Shown piece by piece: positions 7,255-16,180 of a stretch of DNA of 64,000 bases. The notes below the pieces were generated by a model that was not told the origin of the DNA, searched no databases, and saw only the letters and a program-made list of their open reading frames with translations. Source of the DNA: Clostridium jeddahitimonense (lineage in GTDB: Bacteria > Bacillota > Clostridia > Clostridiales > Clostridiaceae); NCBI GenBank assembly GCA_000753455.2, contig LM994670.1, positions 2,859,653 to 2,923,652 on the forward strand. Direction: 5' to 3'. The stretch's first letter is position 1; the number at the start of each line of letters is the position of its first letter. The position numbers were made by a program, and so were the translations under genes.

Positions 7255-8982
7255 TTAAAACTTTATTATCATAACTCCAATCTGCCCTACTTTTATCTCA
7301 TCTTTGAAGTTAACCTTTTTATTTGTTACTAATTCACGTCCATAACCTTTTATATCAAATTTAATATATCTTTCTTCTTCTGAGTTATTTAAAATAACTA
7401 GAACTCTATCATCACCATACTCTCTTGTAAATCCAATTACTTCATCTTTACAATAAACTATATCAAAATCTCCATAAATCAATGATTTATTATTTTTCCT
7501 TATGCTAATTAATGTTTTATAAAAATTAAGCAATTCTTTATTCTGCTTCTTCTCATCCCAAATCATACATTTTCTATTATCAGGATCATCTTCACCGGTT
7601 ATCCCAACTTCATCTCCATAATAAATATATGGTACTCCTACATAAGTAAACTGCATTGTTATCGCCAGTTTCATTCTCCCTATATTATTATTACACTCAT
7701 TTATAATTCTCTTTGTATCATGACTTCCTACTAAATTCCACATCTGCTTTGTAATACTATTCATATAAAGCATCCTATTAGCAGATAATATATCTAAATA
7801 CTCTAATGCTGAAATATTATGCTTTCCAAAGAAATCTATAGTAGCATTCTTAAAAGGATAATTCATTATTGAATCTAGTTGATCTCCTTTCAAGAAGGAA
7901 TTTGCCTCATGCATTATTTCCCCAACTATTATGGCATCACTTTTAACACTTTTTACTTCTTTCCTAAACTCTCTCCAAAACTCATGAGAAACCTCATCAC
8001 AAACATCAAGTCTCCAACCATCTATATTTATTTCTTTTACCCAGTACTTAGCAACACTTAATAAATATTCTCTAACCTCTTTATTACTAGTATTTAATTT
8101 GGGCATATTACTACACCCATTTGCAAAGGTATAATAATTGCACTTTTTTATATCTACCGGAAGACTATCTATAAAATACCAATCAACATACTTAGAATTC
8201 TCTTGGTTTGCTAATAAATCTTTAAAAGCAAAAAAATCACTTCCTGAATGATTAAAAACAGCATCAAAAACTATCCTAATACCCTTTTCATGACAAGTTA
8301 AAACTAATTCCTTAGCATCTTCTAAAGTTCCAAAGGTAGGGTCTATTTCAAAATAATCAGCTGTATTATATTTATGATTTGTACTTGATTTAAATATAGG
8401 AGTTAAATAGATTAAATCTATTCCAAGTTCCTTCAGATAGTCTAACTTCTGAATAATACCTCTTATGTCCCCTCCATACATTGAATGTCTTCCAACTTTC
8501 CCCTTTCCCCAATCTTTTATATAATCAGGATTAATATCAGGATTTCCATTAAAAAATCTATCTGGGAAAATTTGATATACTATTGATTCTTGAAGCCATT
8601 TTTCTTCTTTATACAAATCATCATCTGATATATATGGGAATTGAAAGGCAGCTACATCTATATTGGAATAATCTACCCCTAATAACCCCCTTTCAGTATA
8701 TATACATATATTGTTTTCTTTATCCTTTAACTCAAAATAGTATCTATATCTATTTCTATATATGGATAACTCAACTTCATAATATGTAAATATTTCTGTT
8801 TGAGCCACTATTCTCATAGGTTTTCTTTTATATTCACTTTCCCAATCATATCTACATCTATATAAAACAGAGCATTCCTCTATATCATCTGTAGCAACTC
8901 TTATTCTTAATACTAATGTATCTATATCTTTTCCATATGCATATGGTACATCTAAAACATGATAAATTGCATGTTTATTCAT
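7255..8982 (-). CDS. GH13 alpha-glucan hydrolase (neopullulanase / maltogenic amylase type)
   Basis: A 575-aa intracellular enzyme (no signal peptide) that probably hydrolyses maltodextrins or cyclodextrins. A beta-rich N-terminal domain of about 115 residues resembles the CBM34 domain of neopullulanases. The barrel follows with region I DAVFNH (240-245), region II GWRLDVCDE (322-330, nucleophile Asp326), region III GEIMH (354-358, acid/base Glu355) and region IV GSHDT (419-423, Asp422). The ATG at 8982 is chosen because GAGGTG ends 6 nt upstream; the in-frame GTG three codons earlier lies within that ribosome binding site. It is divergent from an AraC-type regulator, with a cre/LacI-type site between them. 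Confidence 0.92.
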   Translation of the reverse strand: MNKHAIYHVLDVPYAYGKDIDTLVLRIRVATDDIEECSVLYRCRYDWESEYKRKPMRIVAQTEIFTYYEVELSIYRNRYRYYFELKDKENNICIYTERGLLGVDYSNIDVAAFQFPYISDDDLYKEEKWLQESIVYQIFPDRFFNGNPDINPDYIKDWGKGKVGRHSMYGGDIRGIIQKLDYLKELGIDLIYLTPIFKSSTNHKYNTADYFEIDPTFGTLEDAKELVLTCHEKGIRIVFDAVFNHSGSDFFAFKDLLANQENSKYVDWYFIDSLPVDIKKCNYYTFANGCSNMPKLNTSNKEVREYLLSVAKYWVKEINIDGWRLDVCDEVSHEFWREFRKEVKSVKSDAIIVGEIMHEANSFLKGDQLDSIMNYPFKNATIDFFGKHNISALEYLDILSANRMLYMNSITKQMWNLVGSHDTKRIINECNNNIGRMKLAITMQFTYVGVPYIYYGDEVGITGEDDPDNRKCMIWDEKKQNKELLNFYKTLISIRKNNKSLIYGDFDIVYCKDEVIGFTREYGDDRVLVILNNSEEERYIKFDIKGYGRELVTNKKVNFKDEIKVGQIGVMIIKF

Positions 8983-9032
8983 AATAATCACCTCATAACT
9001 TCTTCTTTTAATACATCTTATATTAATACTTG

Positions 9033-9047
9033 TTGCAAACGATTGTA
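9033..9047. promoter_or_regulatory. cre / LacI-family operator-like site
   Basis: TTGCAAACGATTGTA matches the catabolite-responsive element consensus WTGNAANCGNWNNCW at all but one defined position. It is also a near-palindrome of the CAA-ACG-TTG type bound by CcpA and MalR-like LacI-family proteins. It lies between the divergent GH13 gene and the AraC-type regulator, where carbon-source control of an alpha-glucan enzyme is expected. Confidence 0.65.
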
Positions 9048-9097
9048 TATTTTAAATATAATATATATATAATTAATACAATTTATGGGAGGTTATT

Positions 9098-9769
9098 ATG
9101 TACGAGAGTTTTATATCAGATATAAGTATATTTAGTAACGAATTTGATTCTTTTATAGATACTAGAAACAGACCGGCTATACTTTATAACATACGACAAA
9201 AACATATCGGTGAACTTAGGGATATTGTTCCTTGTGACTTAAAAAGAGATGATTTACTTATTTGGAATGCGGTATTTGCTAGAGAAATAATAAGAAGTGG
9301 AGTAGCAAAAACCTATCTTCACCCTGTTTATAATAAATATTATGAAAAAATAACTAAAGCTACTGAGCTACCAGTTCTTCAAACTATTGAACTAGATATG
9401 GCTAATACATATTTAGAATTATTAATAAGTGATATTGAAGTTAAAGATAACTTTATAGTAAATAAAATCTTACAGTATCTTCATATGAATATAGAAAGTC
9501 ATGTTTCCTTAGAAGATATTGCACATAATCTTGATATAACACCCCAATACGCTGTATCATGCTTTAAAAAACATATGGGTATTTCTTTAATGAAGTACTC
9601 AAAAAAAATAAGAATTGATAGATCAAAAGTATTACTTATGACTACAACCAAAAGCATTCTTGATATAGCCTTAATCCTAGGATTTTACGATCAAAGTCAT
9701 TTTAGCAAAACCTTTAAATCCTTTGAAGGAGTTTCCCCTTCAGAATTTAGGAATACACACTATAAATAA
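9098..9769 (+). CDS. AraC-family transcriptional regulator
   Basis: A 223-aa protein. The C-terminal ~100 residues form the double helix-turn-helix AraC domain, with ITPQYAVSCFKKHMGISLMK and the second-helix block ILDIALILGFYDQSHFSKTFK ending in the typical GVSPSEFR. The N-terminal ~120 residues are an effector or dimerisation domain that I cannot assign. GGGAGGT precedes the ATG. It is divergent from the GH13 gene, so it probably regulates alpha-glucan use; the ligand is unknown. A hairpin array starts 2 nt after its stop codon. Confidence 0.9.
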   Translation: MYESFISDISIFSNEFDSFIDTRNRPAILYNIRQKHIGELRDIVPCDLKRDDLLIWNAVFAREIIRSGVAKTYLHPVYNKYYEKITKATELPVLQTIELDMANTYLELLISDIEVKDNFIVNKILQYLHMNIESHVSLEDIAHNLDITPQYAVSCFKKHMGISLMKYSKKIRIDRSKVLLMTTTKSILDIALILGFYDQSHFSKTFKSFEGVSPSEFRNTHYK

Positions 9770-9771
9770 AT

Positions 9772-9906
9772 TGCGCACTAAGTGCGCAGTCCAAAAGTCG
9801 ACTTCGTCGAGTCCAATAGTGCCTACGGCAGTCCAAGATATTTACTCCGTAAATATCCACAAGCCTTTTTAATTCTAAGCAATTGCTCTCGGACTTTGAA
9901 GAAGTC
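9772..9906 (+). repeat. Array of variable hairpins with GTCCAA linkers (array 2)
   Basis: Perfect hairpins at 9772-9788 (7-bp arms, loop TAA), 9798-9810 (5 bp, TTC), 9820-9830 (4 bp, TAC) and 9837-9857 (9 bp, TCC), each followed by GTCCAA or a close variant (9789-9794, 9811-9816, 9831-9836). A fifth, looser hairpin at 9892-9906 is preceded by CGGAC. The first hairpin is identical to the ogt-proximal hairpin of array 1 when both are read in the sense of their upstream gene. It starts 2 nt after the AraC-type stop codon. Confidence 0.85.
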
Positions 9907-9939
9907 AAACTTTTAACTCTTACTAAATAAATAATTATT

Positions 9940-10149
9940 ACATAGAAGAAAATGATAAAATTAATAGCGTAAGAAACATAGAATGAGCTTTATAACTTTA
10001 GTCACTATCGTTGTAAAAATGCGTTAAGAAATTTAAATGTTTGAGCATAGCGAGTTTTTAAATTTTAGCATTTTTGCATAAGATAGTGGCTAAAAGTTCT
10101 TAGCGAATGGGTCAGTTTCTGTAGCTGTCAATTTTATCATTTTCTATGT
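9940..10149. repeat. Long (~210 nt) imperfect inverted-repeat element
   Basis: Read as one strand, the segment folds back on itself. Ends 9940-9962 and 10130-10149 pair (ACATAGAA...GATAAAATT with AATTTTATC...CTATGT), 9994-10009 pairs with 10082-10098 with few mismatches and G-T pairs, and the apex around 10030-10070 is A+T rich with a GAGCATAGCGAG loop region. No ORF fits. It fills the convergent gap between the AraC-type gene and dbpA, directly after hairpin array 2. It may be a MITE-like element, a large bidirectional terminator or a structured RNA. Confidence 0.7.
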
Positions 10150-10191
10150 CATATTATTTCGCACTTTCTTTCTATCACTCATAAATATAAA

Positions 10192-11631
10192 CTATTTTCT
10201 TGCTCTTTCAACCTTTAGCTTTTTCCCTTTTATGGTAGAGTTTTTAAGTCCTTCTAGAACTTTATTACCTTTCCCATTTAAGATATCTACATAAGATACT
10301 GTATCTTGAACATCTATTATTCCTATATCCTCTGCTGTTATACCTTCAATTCTTGATATAGCCCCAACTATATCTCCTGGTCTTATTTTTTTCTTTTTAC
10401 CACCATTAAGGTATATCTTAGTAATATCTTTACTTACAGCTTTAGTTTTCTGCTTTTTGACTGTTGGATTTGACTTTAATATCTTTATTGCTTCTACTTC
10501 TTTGGCTTTTACCTGTTCTAAACTTGGTAAATCTTTTAGAGGAACTTCAAAGCCTATATATTCTTGAATCGTATTTAATAATCTATCCTCATATTGATTC
10601 ACTAAACTTAAAGCCTTGCCTTTAGCTCCAGCTCTTCCTGTTCTACCTATACGATGTACATAAGCTTCTTTTTCTACTGGCAAGTCATAGTTAATAACAT
10701 GAGTTATTCCCTCAACATCTATCCCTCTAGCAGCAACATCTGTGGCAATAAGAATTCTAAAGTTACCTTTCTTAAATCTCTCCATTTGGTCCATTCTTTC
10801 TTTTTGTAGCATTCCACCATGAATCTTACCAATAGAATATTTCTTTCTTACTAAAGCTTCAAAAACTTTATCTACATTTTCTTTTGTCTTACAAAATACA
10901 ACTGCTGTTTTAGGCGATTCAGTTATTAAAAGCTTATTTAATTCTTCCATTTTATATTGTTCATTTACTTTATAAAGTTCATGGCTAATATTATCTGTTA
11001 TTAACTTTTGAGCTTTAATTTCTATACTTATAGAATTATTCATATATTCATTACATAAATTTAAAATCTCTTCTGATATAGTTGCTGATAAAAGTATGCT
11101 TTGTCTATTTTTATTTAACCCCCTAAGTATATCTCTAACTTGATCGATAAATCCCATATTAAGCATTTCATCTGCTTCATCTATTATTAAATATTTTATA
11201 TTTGATGTATCTAAAGATCCTCTATCTATGTGATCCATAACTCTACCTGGAGTTCCTACTACAATATGAGTTCTTTGCTTTAACTCCCTTGCCTGATCCG
11301 AAAAAGGTTGCTTTCCAAACACAGCAACAGGTCTTACTCTCTTAAATCTACCAATGCTCATTATTTCTTCTTTAACCTGAATTGCAAGTTCTCTTGTAGG
11401 CGTTAAAACTAGAGCTTGAGGCTTTTGTTCATCCCAATTTATATTTTCACATAAGGGTATTCCAAAGGCTGCAGTTTTTCCACTTCCTGTTTGTGATTTA
11501 ACTATAACATCTTTACCTTGCAGTAATTCTGGTATAACTCTTTGTTGTACATCAGATGGCTCCTTATACCCTAAGGCATCTAAAGCCTTTAATATTTCAT
11601 CACTTATTCTATAATCATTAAATTTTTTCAA
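10192..11631 (-). CDS. dbpA: DEAD-box ATP-dependent RNA helicase, DbpA/YxiN type
   Basis: A 479-aa RNA helicase, the same length as Bacillus YxiN. It has a Q-motif region, SQTGSGKTA (Walker A), PTRELA, DEAD in IIDEADEML, SAT in LLSATIS, and HRIGRTGRAG. The last ~75 residues (KIYLNGGKKKKIRPGDIVGA onward) form the DbpA RNA-binding domain, which in the family recognises a 23S rRNA hairpin, so the role is 50S ribosome assembly. The start is TTG at 11631 with AGGGAAAC just upstream; the nearby ATG reads out of frame into a stop. Confidence 0.93.
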   Translation of the reverse strand: MKKFNDYRISDEILKALDALGYKEPSDVQQRVIPELLQGKDVIVKSQTGSGKTAAFGIPLCENINWDEQKPQALVLTPTRELAIQVKEEIMSIGRFKRVRPVAVFGKQPFSDQARELKQRTHIVVGTPGRVMDHIDRGSLDTSNIKYLIIDEADEMLNMGFIDQVRDILRGLNKNRQSILLSATISEEILNLCNEYMNNSISIEIKAQKLITDNISHELYKVNEQYKMEELNKLLITESPKTAVVFCKTKENVDKVFEALVRKKYSIGKIHGGMLQKERMDQMERFKKGNFRILIATDVAARGIDVEGITHVINYDLPVEKEAYVHRIGRTGRAGAKGKALSLVNQYEDRLLNTIQEYIGFEVPLKDLPSLEQVKAKEVEAIKILKSNPTVKKQKTKAVSKDITKIYLNGGKKKKIRPGDIVGAISRIEGITAEDIGIIDVQDTVSYVDILNGKGNKVLEGLKNSTIKGKKLKVERARK

Positions 11632-11661
11632 TTGTTTCCCTCATTTCCTCTATTGAAATAA

Positions 11662-11810
11662 AGTGCTAAGCACTCTATTTAGTTAAAAATTAAAATTATA
11701 GAGTTAAGAGTTTAGGAACAAAATCAGCTAATATGACTTTAAACACTTATAAATTTAGAAATTGCATAGCAGTTTCATCATTAACTTTTAACTCTTCACT
11801 CTTAACTTAT
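11662..11810. repeat. Degenerate hairpin / inverted-repeat element (copy B)
   Basis: The 366-nt gap between dbpA and the anti-sigma gene holds an isolated hairpin AGTGC-TAA-GCACT (11662-11674) followed by an A+T-rich imperfect palindrome. Its inner hairpin GAAATTGC-ATA-GCAGTTTC (11758-11776) resembles the apex of the elements at 2230-2318 and 40463-40587. GTTAAGAG-type words near 11703 and 11800 pair at the outside. No gene is visible in this gap. Confidence 0.55.
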
Positions 11811-11864
11811 ATTATCTCCTATTTTCTGTTGTGTAAATATGTTTGTCATTCTTTCCGAAAGAAA

Positions 11865-11896
11865 AGACTCTATTTCATGTATCTGAAATAAAGTCT
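11865..11896 (-). terminator. Terminator after the anti-sigma gene
   Basis: Inverted repeat of 13 nt (11865-11877 with 11884-11896) with one mismatch and a 6-nt loop. It lies about 100 nt beyond the stop of the minus-strand anti-sigma gene. The T run is weak. Confidence 0.5.
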
Positions 11897-11997
11897 CTTA
11901 ACATCTAATCCTAATTTGAAAGTTGCATTTAATTCAATTTATTATTACTCATATCACTTGGTATACCTTCAATTACATTCGTTATTTAATATAATTT

Positions 11998-12780
11998 TTA
12001 ATTAGGGTATTTAGGCAATTCCATTCCTTCTTCCCATATTAAAAGTTTATCATCATCATTTCTTCCAATATAGTAAACTTTACTATCAGAATTAACTATA
12101 TCAATATTGTTTTTTTCAGTTGTTTTATTTTTAGCATAATTAATTATTTTCTCTGCAGTTATATTATCATTTGTCCTTATGAAGCTACCTACATCAATTA
12201 GCTTTTTATTTTCTATATCTATTACAAAGCTTGCTTCTAAATTCAATTCTTTTTCTTCTTCTGATACTTTAGATAGTTTTTTCCCAATTACAGGCCTTAA
12301 AAAATGTATTTCCGTACCAACATAGCCCTTATCTATTTTTCCAGGTCCGAATGTCATAGCACTGATTAGATATTCACTTTTACTTCTAAGATTAAAATAA
12401 ACATAGTTATCATTCAATTGATAAAGCTCTGTAACTTCTACATTTTCACTTGGCTCATTATAATTACATATATTCACTAAATTATCGTATAATAAATAAC
12501 TTCCGCCTAAAACTAAACATGCAATAATTACTCCTAAAAATAAATTTCTTAATCTAACCTTTTTCATATAATACTTTAATTCTTTTACTTCATCAATATT
12601 TTTCTTTTGTAAATTTTCGTTTTCCGTGCCATTCACACTTAATAACTCATATGATTTTTTACAACTTTCACATGCTTCAAAATGGCTCTCCATCGCTTCA
12701 TTAGTATATTCACTAGTCAATCCTTCAATATAATTTGGCAATAAATCTTTTACAATTTCACAATTTAAATCTTCTCTCAT
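11998..12780 (-). CDS. Anti-sigma factor with zinc-finger domain and one membrane helix
   Basis: A 260-aa protein. The N-terminal ~45 residues carry the zinc-binding anti-sigma motif (HFEACESC, H-x3-C-x2-C, with an earlier Cys at residue 7). A single transmembrane helix follows (LRNLFLGVIIACLVLGGSYLL, about residues 77-97), and then an extracytoplasmic domain of about 160 residues without a family I recognise. It starts 5 nt after the ECF sigma gene, the usual order for a sigma factor and its membrane-bound inhibitor. The outer domain is the likely stress sensor. Confidence 0.88.
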   Translation of the reverse strand: MREDLNCEIVKDLLPNYIEGLTSEYTNEAMESHFEACESCKKSYELLSVNGTENENLQKKNIDEVKELKYYMKKVRLRNLFLGVIIACLVLGGSYLLYDNLVNICNYNEPSENVEVTELYQLNDNYVYFNLRSKSEYLISAMTFGPGKIDKGYVGTEIHFLRPVIGKKLSKVSEEEKELNLEASFVIDIENKKLIDVGSFIRTNDNITAEKIINYAKNKTTEKNNIDIVNSDSKVYYIGRNDDDKLLIWEEGMELPKYPN

Positions 12781-12785
12781 TAACT

Positions 12786-13265
12786 CTATACCTCCAACAA
12801 TTTTTGTTTTGCACGATAAAAGGAAACTCTGGCCCAGTTTTCACTTTTATTAAATATGTCACCAATCTCTCTAAAACTTAACTCACCACTTATCCTTAAA
12901 AAAATAATTTCCTTACTTTGTGAATCAAGCAAATGAATCTTTTTGAACAATTCCATCTTATCTTCATTTCTAAGTAAATCTAATTCTAAATTTTGATATC
13001 CTGCAATTTCAAATGATACATCTTCGTAAGAATCACAATTATACTTCTTACTTTTTTCCAAATGCTTGTACCAAGAATACTTTGCAATTTGACATAACCA
13101 CACTGATACTTTACATTCACCTTTAAAATTTTTAATAGTTTTCGAGGCTTGATAAAATGTTTCTTGCGTTAAGTCTTCTGCTATATTAAAATCATTAGTC
13201 AAACATATTAAATATTTATGAACTGTCTTTGCATAGTTAAGGTACAGTTCCTCCATCTGTTTCAT
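12786..13265 (-). CDS. ECF-type RNA polymerase sigma factor
   Basis: A 159-aa sigma-70 family protein with only regions 2 and 4. Region 2 contains NIAEDLTQETFYQA and the following WLCQIAKYSWYK block; region 4 contains LDSQSKEIIFLRISGELSFREIGDIFNKSENWARVSFYRAKQKL. It should direct RNA polymerase to stress-specific promoters and is probably held by the anti-sigma encoded directly downstream. The start at 13265 has GGAGGTG upstream. A promoter of ECF type lies just upstream, suggesting autoregulation. Confidence 0.93.
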   Translation of the reverse strand: MKQMEELYLNYAKTVHKYLICLTNDFNIAEDLTQETFYQASKTIKNFKGECKVSVWLCQIAKYSWYKHLEKSKKYNCDSYEDVSFEIAGYQNLELDLLRNEDKMELFKKIHLLDSQSKEIIFLRISGELSFREIGDIFNKSENWARVSFYRAKQKLLEV

Positions 13266-13286
13266 TTACTCACCTCCATTACATAT

Positions 13287-13311
13287 GTCCGTAATTTTTT
13301 ACTTTCGTTAC
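13287..13311 (-). promoter_or_regulatory. Candidate ECF-type autoregulated promoter
   Basis: Read on the minus strand, GTAAC (13307-13311) and CGGAC (13287-13291) are 15 nt apart, close to the GTAAC-N16-CGTC pattern used by many ECF sigma factors. The -10 lies about 20 nt before the start codon of the sigma gene, so the leader would be very short. Confidence 0.5.
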
Positions 13312-13398
13312 AAACTTTATATAAACTTTTTTAATTTCTTTTACCTTTAAATATAATTTTACTTACTGTTATTATAATATAACCTTAACCAAAACAAA

Positions 13399-13438
13399 AA
13401 ATATCACTAGGAACGTTTAAACTCCCAGTGATATTTTC
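13399..13438 (-). terminator. Terminator after the siroheme reductase-like gene
   Basis: AAAATATCACT and AGTGATATTTT arms pair around a looser centre, with a T run in the minus direction. It lies about 20 nt beyond the stop of the reductase-like gene. Confidence 0.7.
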
Positions 13439-13458
13439 ACTTTCTTACCTAATTATTG

Positions 13459-14121
13459 TTAGCTTATACCTAACTTAGACTTAAATTCATCTAACCCAAC
13501 TCTATCAATATAATCGCCTAATCTTTCTTTTCCTAAAGCATTATCTCCATATACAGTTATTATTTTCTCTACAACTTCAAATATCTCATCATTAGATACA
13601 TTCATTAACACCCTGTCTCCAAGTCTTGGCTTAACTCCACCTTTTCCACCTACATATACCATCCAACCTTTAGCCGTTCCAATAAGTCCAACATCTCTAG
13701 TATGGCTATCAGAACAGCTATTAACACATCCACTGACTCCAATTTTAAGTTTATTGGGTAAATTTCTTCCATGATAAGCTCCATCAAGTTTTGATCCAAC
13801 AGCCACTGAATCCTGCATTCCCTTTTTACAAAAAGTAGTTCCAGGACATATTTTTACACTTCTTACACATAAGCCTATAGCTGCTCCTGGCTTCATTCCC
13901 AAGTCGCTCCAAGCCTTATCTATATCCTCTTCCTTTATTCCTACTATAGCTATTCTTTGAGCCCCTGTTACCTTTAATGTTGCTGCATTATACTTTTCTG
14001 CAACATCAGCAATTTTTCTTAATTGTTCTGGTGTAACTAGTCCTCCAGTTAAATGAGGTGCTATTGCATAAGTTTCTTTATCCCTTTGAATTACAGCACC
14101 CTTATCTAATAAATCCTTCAT
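13459..14121 (-). CDS. Small nitrite/sulfite reductase-like siroheme [4Fe-4S] protein
   Basis: A 220-aa single-unit member of the nitrite/sulfite reductase family. It has the siroheme/[4Fe-4S] ligand pattern C92-x5-C98 and C132-x3-C136, preceded by a ferredoxin-like half domain (APHLTGGLVTPEQL...TGAQRIAI). Full-length reductases have two such half-repeats and over 500 residues; this stand-alone module is common in anaerobes. The electron donor and true substrate are unknown, and no partner flavin or ferredoxin gene is next to it. The start at 14121 follows TGGAGGTT; the longer frame upstream has no ribosome binding site. Confidence 0.85.
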   Translation of the reverse strand: MKDLLDKGAVIQRDKETYAIAPHLTGGLVTPEQLRKIADVAEKYNAATLKVTGAQRIAIVGIKEEDIDKAWSDLGMKPGAAIGLCVRSVKICPGTTFCKKGMQDSVAVGSKLDGAYHGRNLPNKLKIGVSGCVNSCSDSHTRDVGLIGTAKGWMVYVGGKGGVKPRLGDRVLMNVSNDEIFEVVEKIITVYGDNALGKERLGDYIDRVGLDEFKSKLGIS

Positions 14122-14325
14122 AAATAATATAACCTCCATAAAAATATAATTCCTTGTAAAACACAAAAATAGTTTTTGTATCTTAAAAGGAATTAATACT
14201 TTAATATATTTATTTAAAAACTTTTTCAGCTATTTCTTTTAATGTAGCTAAATCCCGTCCCCCTTGTTATATATATTTCAGCATTATACATTAGCAATAT
14301 TGAAAATCATATAACATATAAGCTG

Positions 14326-16011
14326 TCAATGTACTAATTCTATATTTACTCCTATCTTTTCTAATCCTATCTCTGATCTAAATTTATTTATAACCGGAAA
14401 TGTCAGATATAAAAACTGACTAAACGATACTATTACATCTCCACTATTAGCATTTTTCAATGCATATAAAACTGCCTCTTCCTCTTCTAATATTATTTTA
14501 ATATTTTTTTCATCATAACCAGTATACAATACACCCTCTTTTAACAGTGTAGCAGTTTCTCCCTTACTTCTTCCTCTTAAATCCGGTTGCTCTTTTATTA
14601 TTATTTCGTCACAAAATCTTGCGGCTATACTTCCTAACTCTTTTATATAAATATCTTCCCTATCTCCAGCTGCTGTTATTAATCCTACTATTTTTTTATT
14701 TCCTATACTATTTGCAATAGAAAATACTTCCTTGAACGCTTCACTATTATGACCATAATCAATTATCATTTTAAAACCATTAAAATCTATAATATTCTGT
14801 CTTCCTAAATTAGTATCTATATTGCACTCTAATCTTTTTACCACATTAATAATATTACTAATATCTTTGTCTATATGCTCAACAGCTATCATTGCTACCA
14901 TAATATTTCTTGTATTACTCTTCGATATCCCATAAAAAGCAAAGGGTACTTCTTTTACTGAAATTATTCTTTCCTCAATTCCACCACTATTCTTAACTAT
15001 ATAATCATCTTTTACATAATATGCAGTGTTTCCCCTTTCTATATGTTCCTTTATTAAGCTATCTTCAAAATCATTAAACAAAATTACATTGCTCTTTTTT
15101 TTAAACCTCTCTACTAAAGCTGGTATAGATTTAATAACTACTATTCCATCTTGATCTACTTCTTCCGCAATTAAAGATTTTATCCTTATTAAGTCATCTA
15201 CTGACTTTATATTTTCCATACCTATATGATCTTCACTTACAGAAGTTATTATAGCAACTTTAGCATTCTTATATCCTAATCCCTTTTTCAAAATGCCACC
15301 TCTTGCCGTCTCAAGAACCGCAACATTTACATTTTTATTTTTAAGCACTTCCCTAGCACTATAGAATCCTGTAGTATCACCATGTTTAATAGATTTATCT
15401 CCTATATATATTCCACCTGTTGAAGCCAATCCACTTTTATATCCTAAAGAAAGTAGTATTTTATGAATTAATCTCACAGTTGTTGTTTTGCCATTAGTCC
15501 CAGTAACAGATATTATTGGTATATTTAATATTTTTTCTTTAATTTCATCAAATACTCTTAAGTTATCTTCATTATATTTATTAATATAATCTTTCTTAGT
15601 TATTACAAATGAATTTTCTCCATATCCTAAATTAACTTCATCTTCATTTATCTTTACAAATGAAATATTTTTATCATCTGCTAACTCCTTTATTTTCTTA
15701 CTCCAATCATTACACATACTATTTTTCGCATTTTCTAATATATCATATTGATCTAAATTGTTTATTATAGAGCTAATAATAAGATTGCATAGATTGACAT
15801 TCTTGTTTCTTATGAAAACTTCAACAGCTTCATTTTTTTCAAATATCTCAATATAACTATGTAAATTCAACTCTTCTTCAATACTTTTATAACTTTTAAT
15901 AATCTTAAAAATTTCACTTTTATCTACATCTTTATTTGCTCTCAAATAAACGCCATTATCTTTACCAAATAAATTTCTACCTTCTAAGACTCTTACCATT
16001 ATATTCTCCAT
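14326..16011 (-). CDS. Mur ligase family protein, cyanophycin-synthetase-like
   Basis: A 561-aa ATP-dependent ligase. About 165 residues of divergent N-terminal sequence precede the Mur ligase core with P-loop GTNGKTT (171-177), the downstream ETARGGILKKGLGY block typical of the CphA C-terminal half, and the SEDHIG region. It resembles cyanophycin synthetase without the ATP-grasp domain, so it cannot be assumed to make cyanophycin. An amide ligase acting on an amino acid or peptide is the safe call. GAGTGATT precedes the ATG at 16011. It is divergent from the sensor kinase. Confidence 0.85.
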   Translation of the reverse strand: MENIMVRVLEGRNLFGKDNGVYLRANKDVDKSEIFKIIKSYKSIEEELNLHSYIEIFEKNEAVEVFIRNKNVNLCNLIISSIINNLDQYDILENAKNSMCNDWSKKIKELADDKNISFVKINEDEVNLGYGENSFVITKKDYINKYNEDNLRVFDEIKEKILNIPIISVTGTNGKTTTVRLIHKILLSLGYKSGLASTGGIYIGDKSIKHGDTTGFYSAREVLKNKNVNVAVLETARGGILKKGLGYKNAKVAIITSVSEDHIGMENIKSVDDLIRIKSLIAEEVDQDGIVVIKSIPALVERFKKKSNVILFNDFEDSLIKEHIERGNTAYYVKDDYIVKNSGGIEERIISVKEVPFAFYGISKSNTRNIMVAMIAVEHIDKDISNIINVVKRLECNIDTNLGRQNIIDFNGFKMIIDYGHNSEAFKEVFSIANSIGNKKIVGLITAAGDREDIYIKELGSIAARFCDEIIIKEQPDLRGRSKGETATLLKEGVLYTGYDEKNIKIILEEEEAVLYALKNANSGDVIVSFSQFLYLTFPVINKFRSEIGLEKIGVNIELVH

Positions 16012-16180
16012 AATAATCACTCTATTCTTTACACATATTGTTTCCTCATATAATTTTCCAAATAGAAATAATATTTATACCAAATATATTAGATTTATTA
16101 TTATTTTTTTCTTTATCCAATAAGAATTTATTTTATTACTTATACAAATACTAAATATTAGTAATATTGGAGGTATTATT

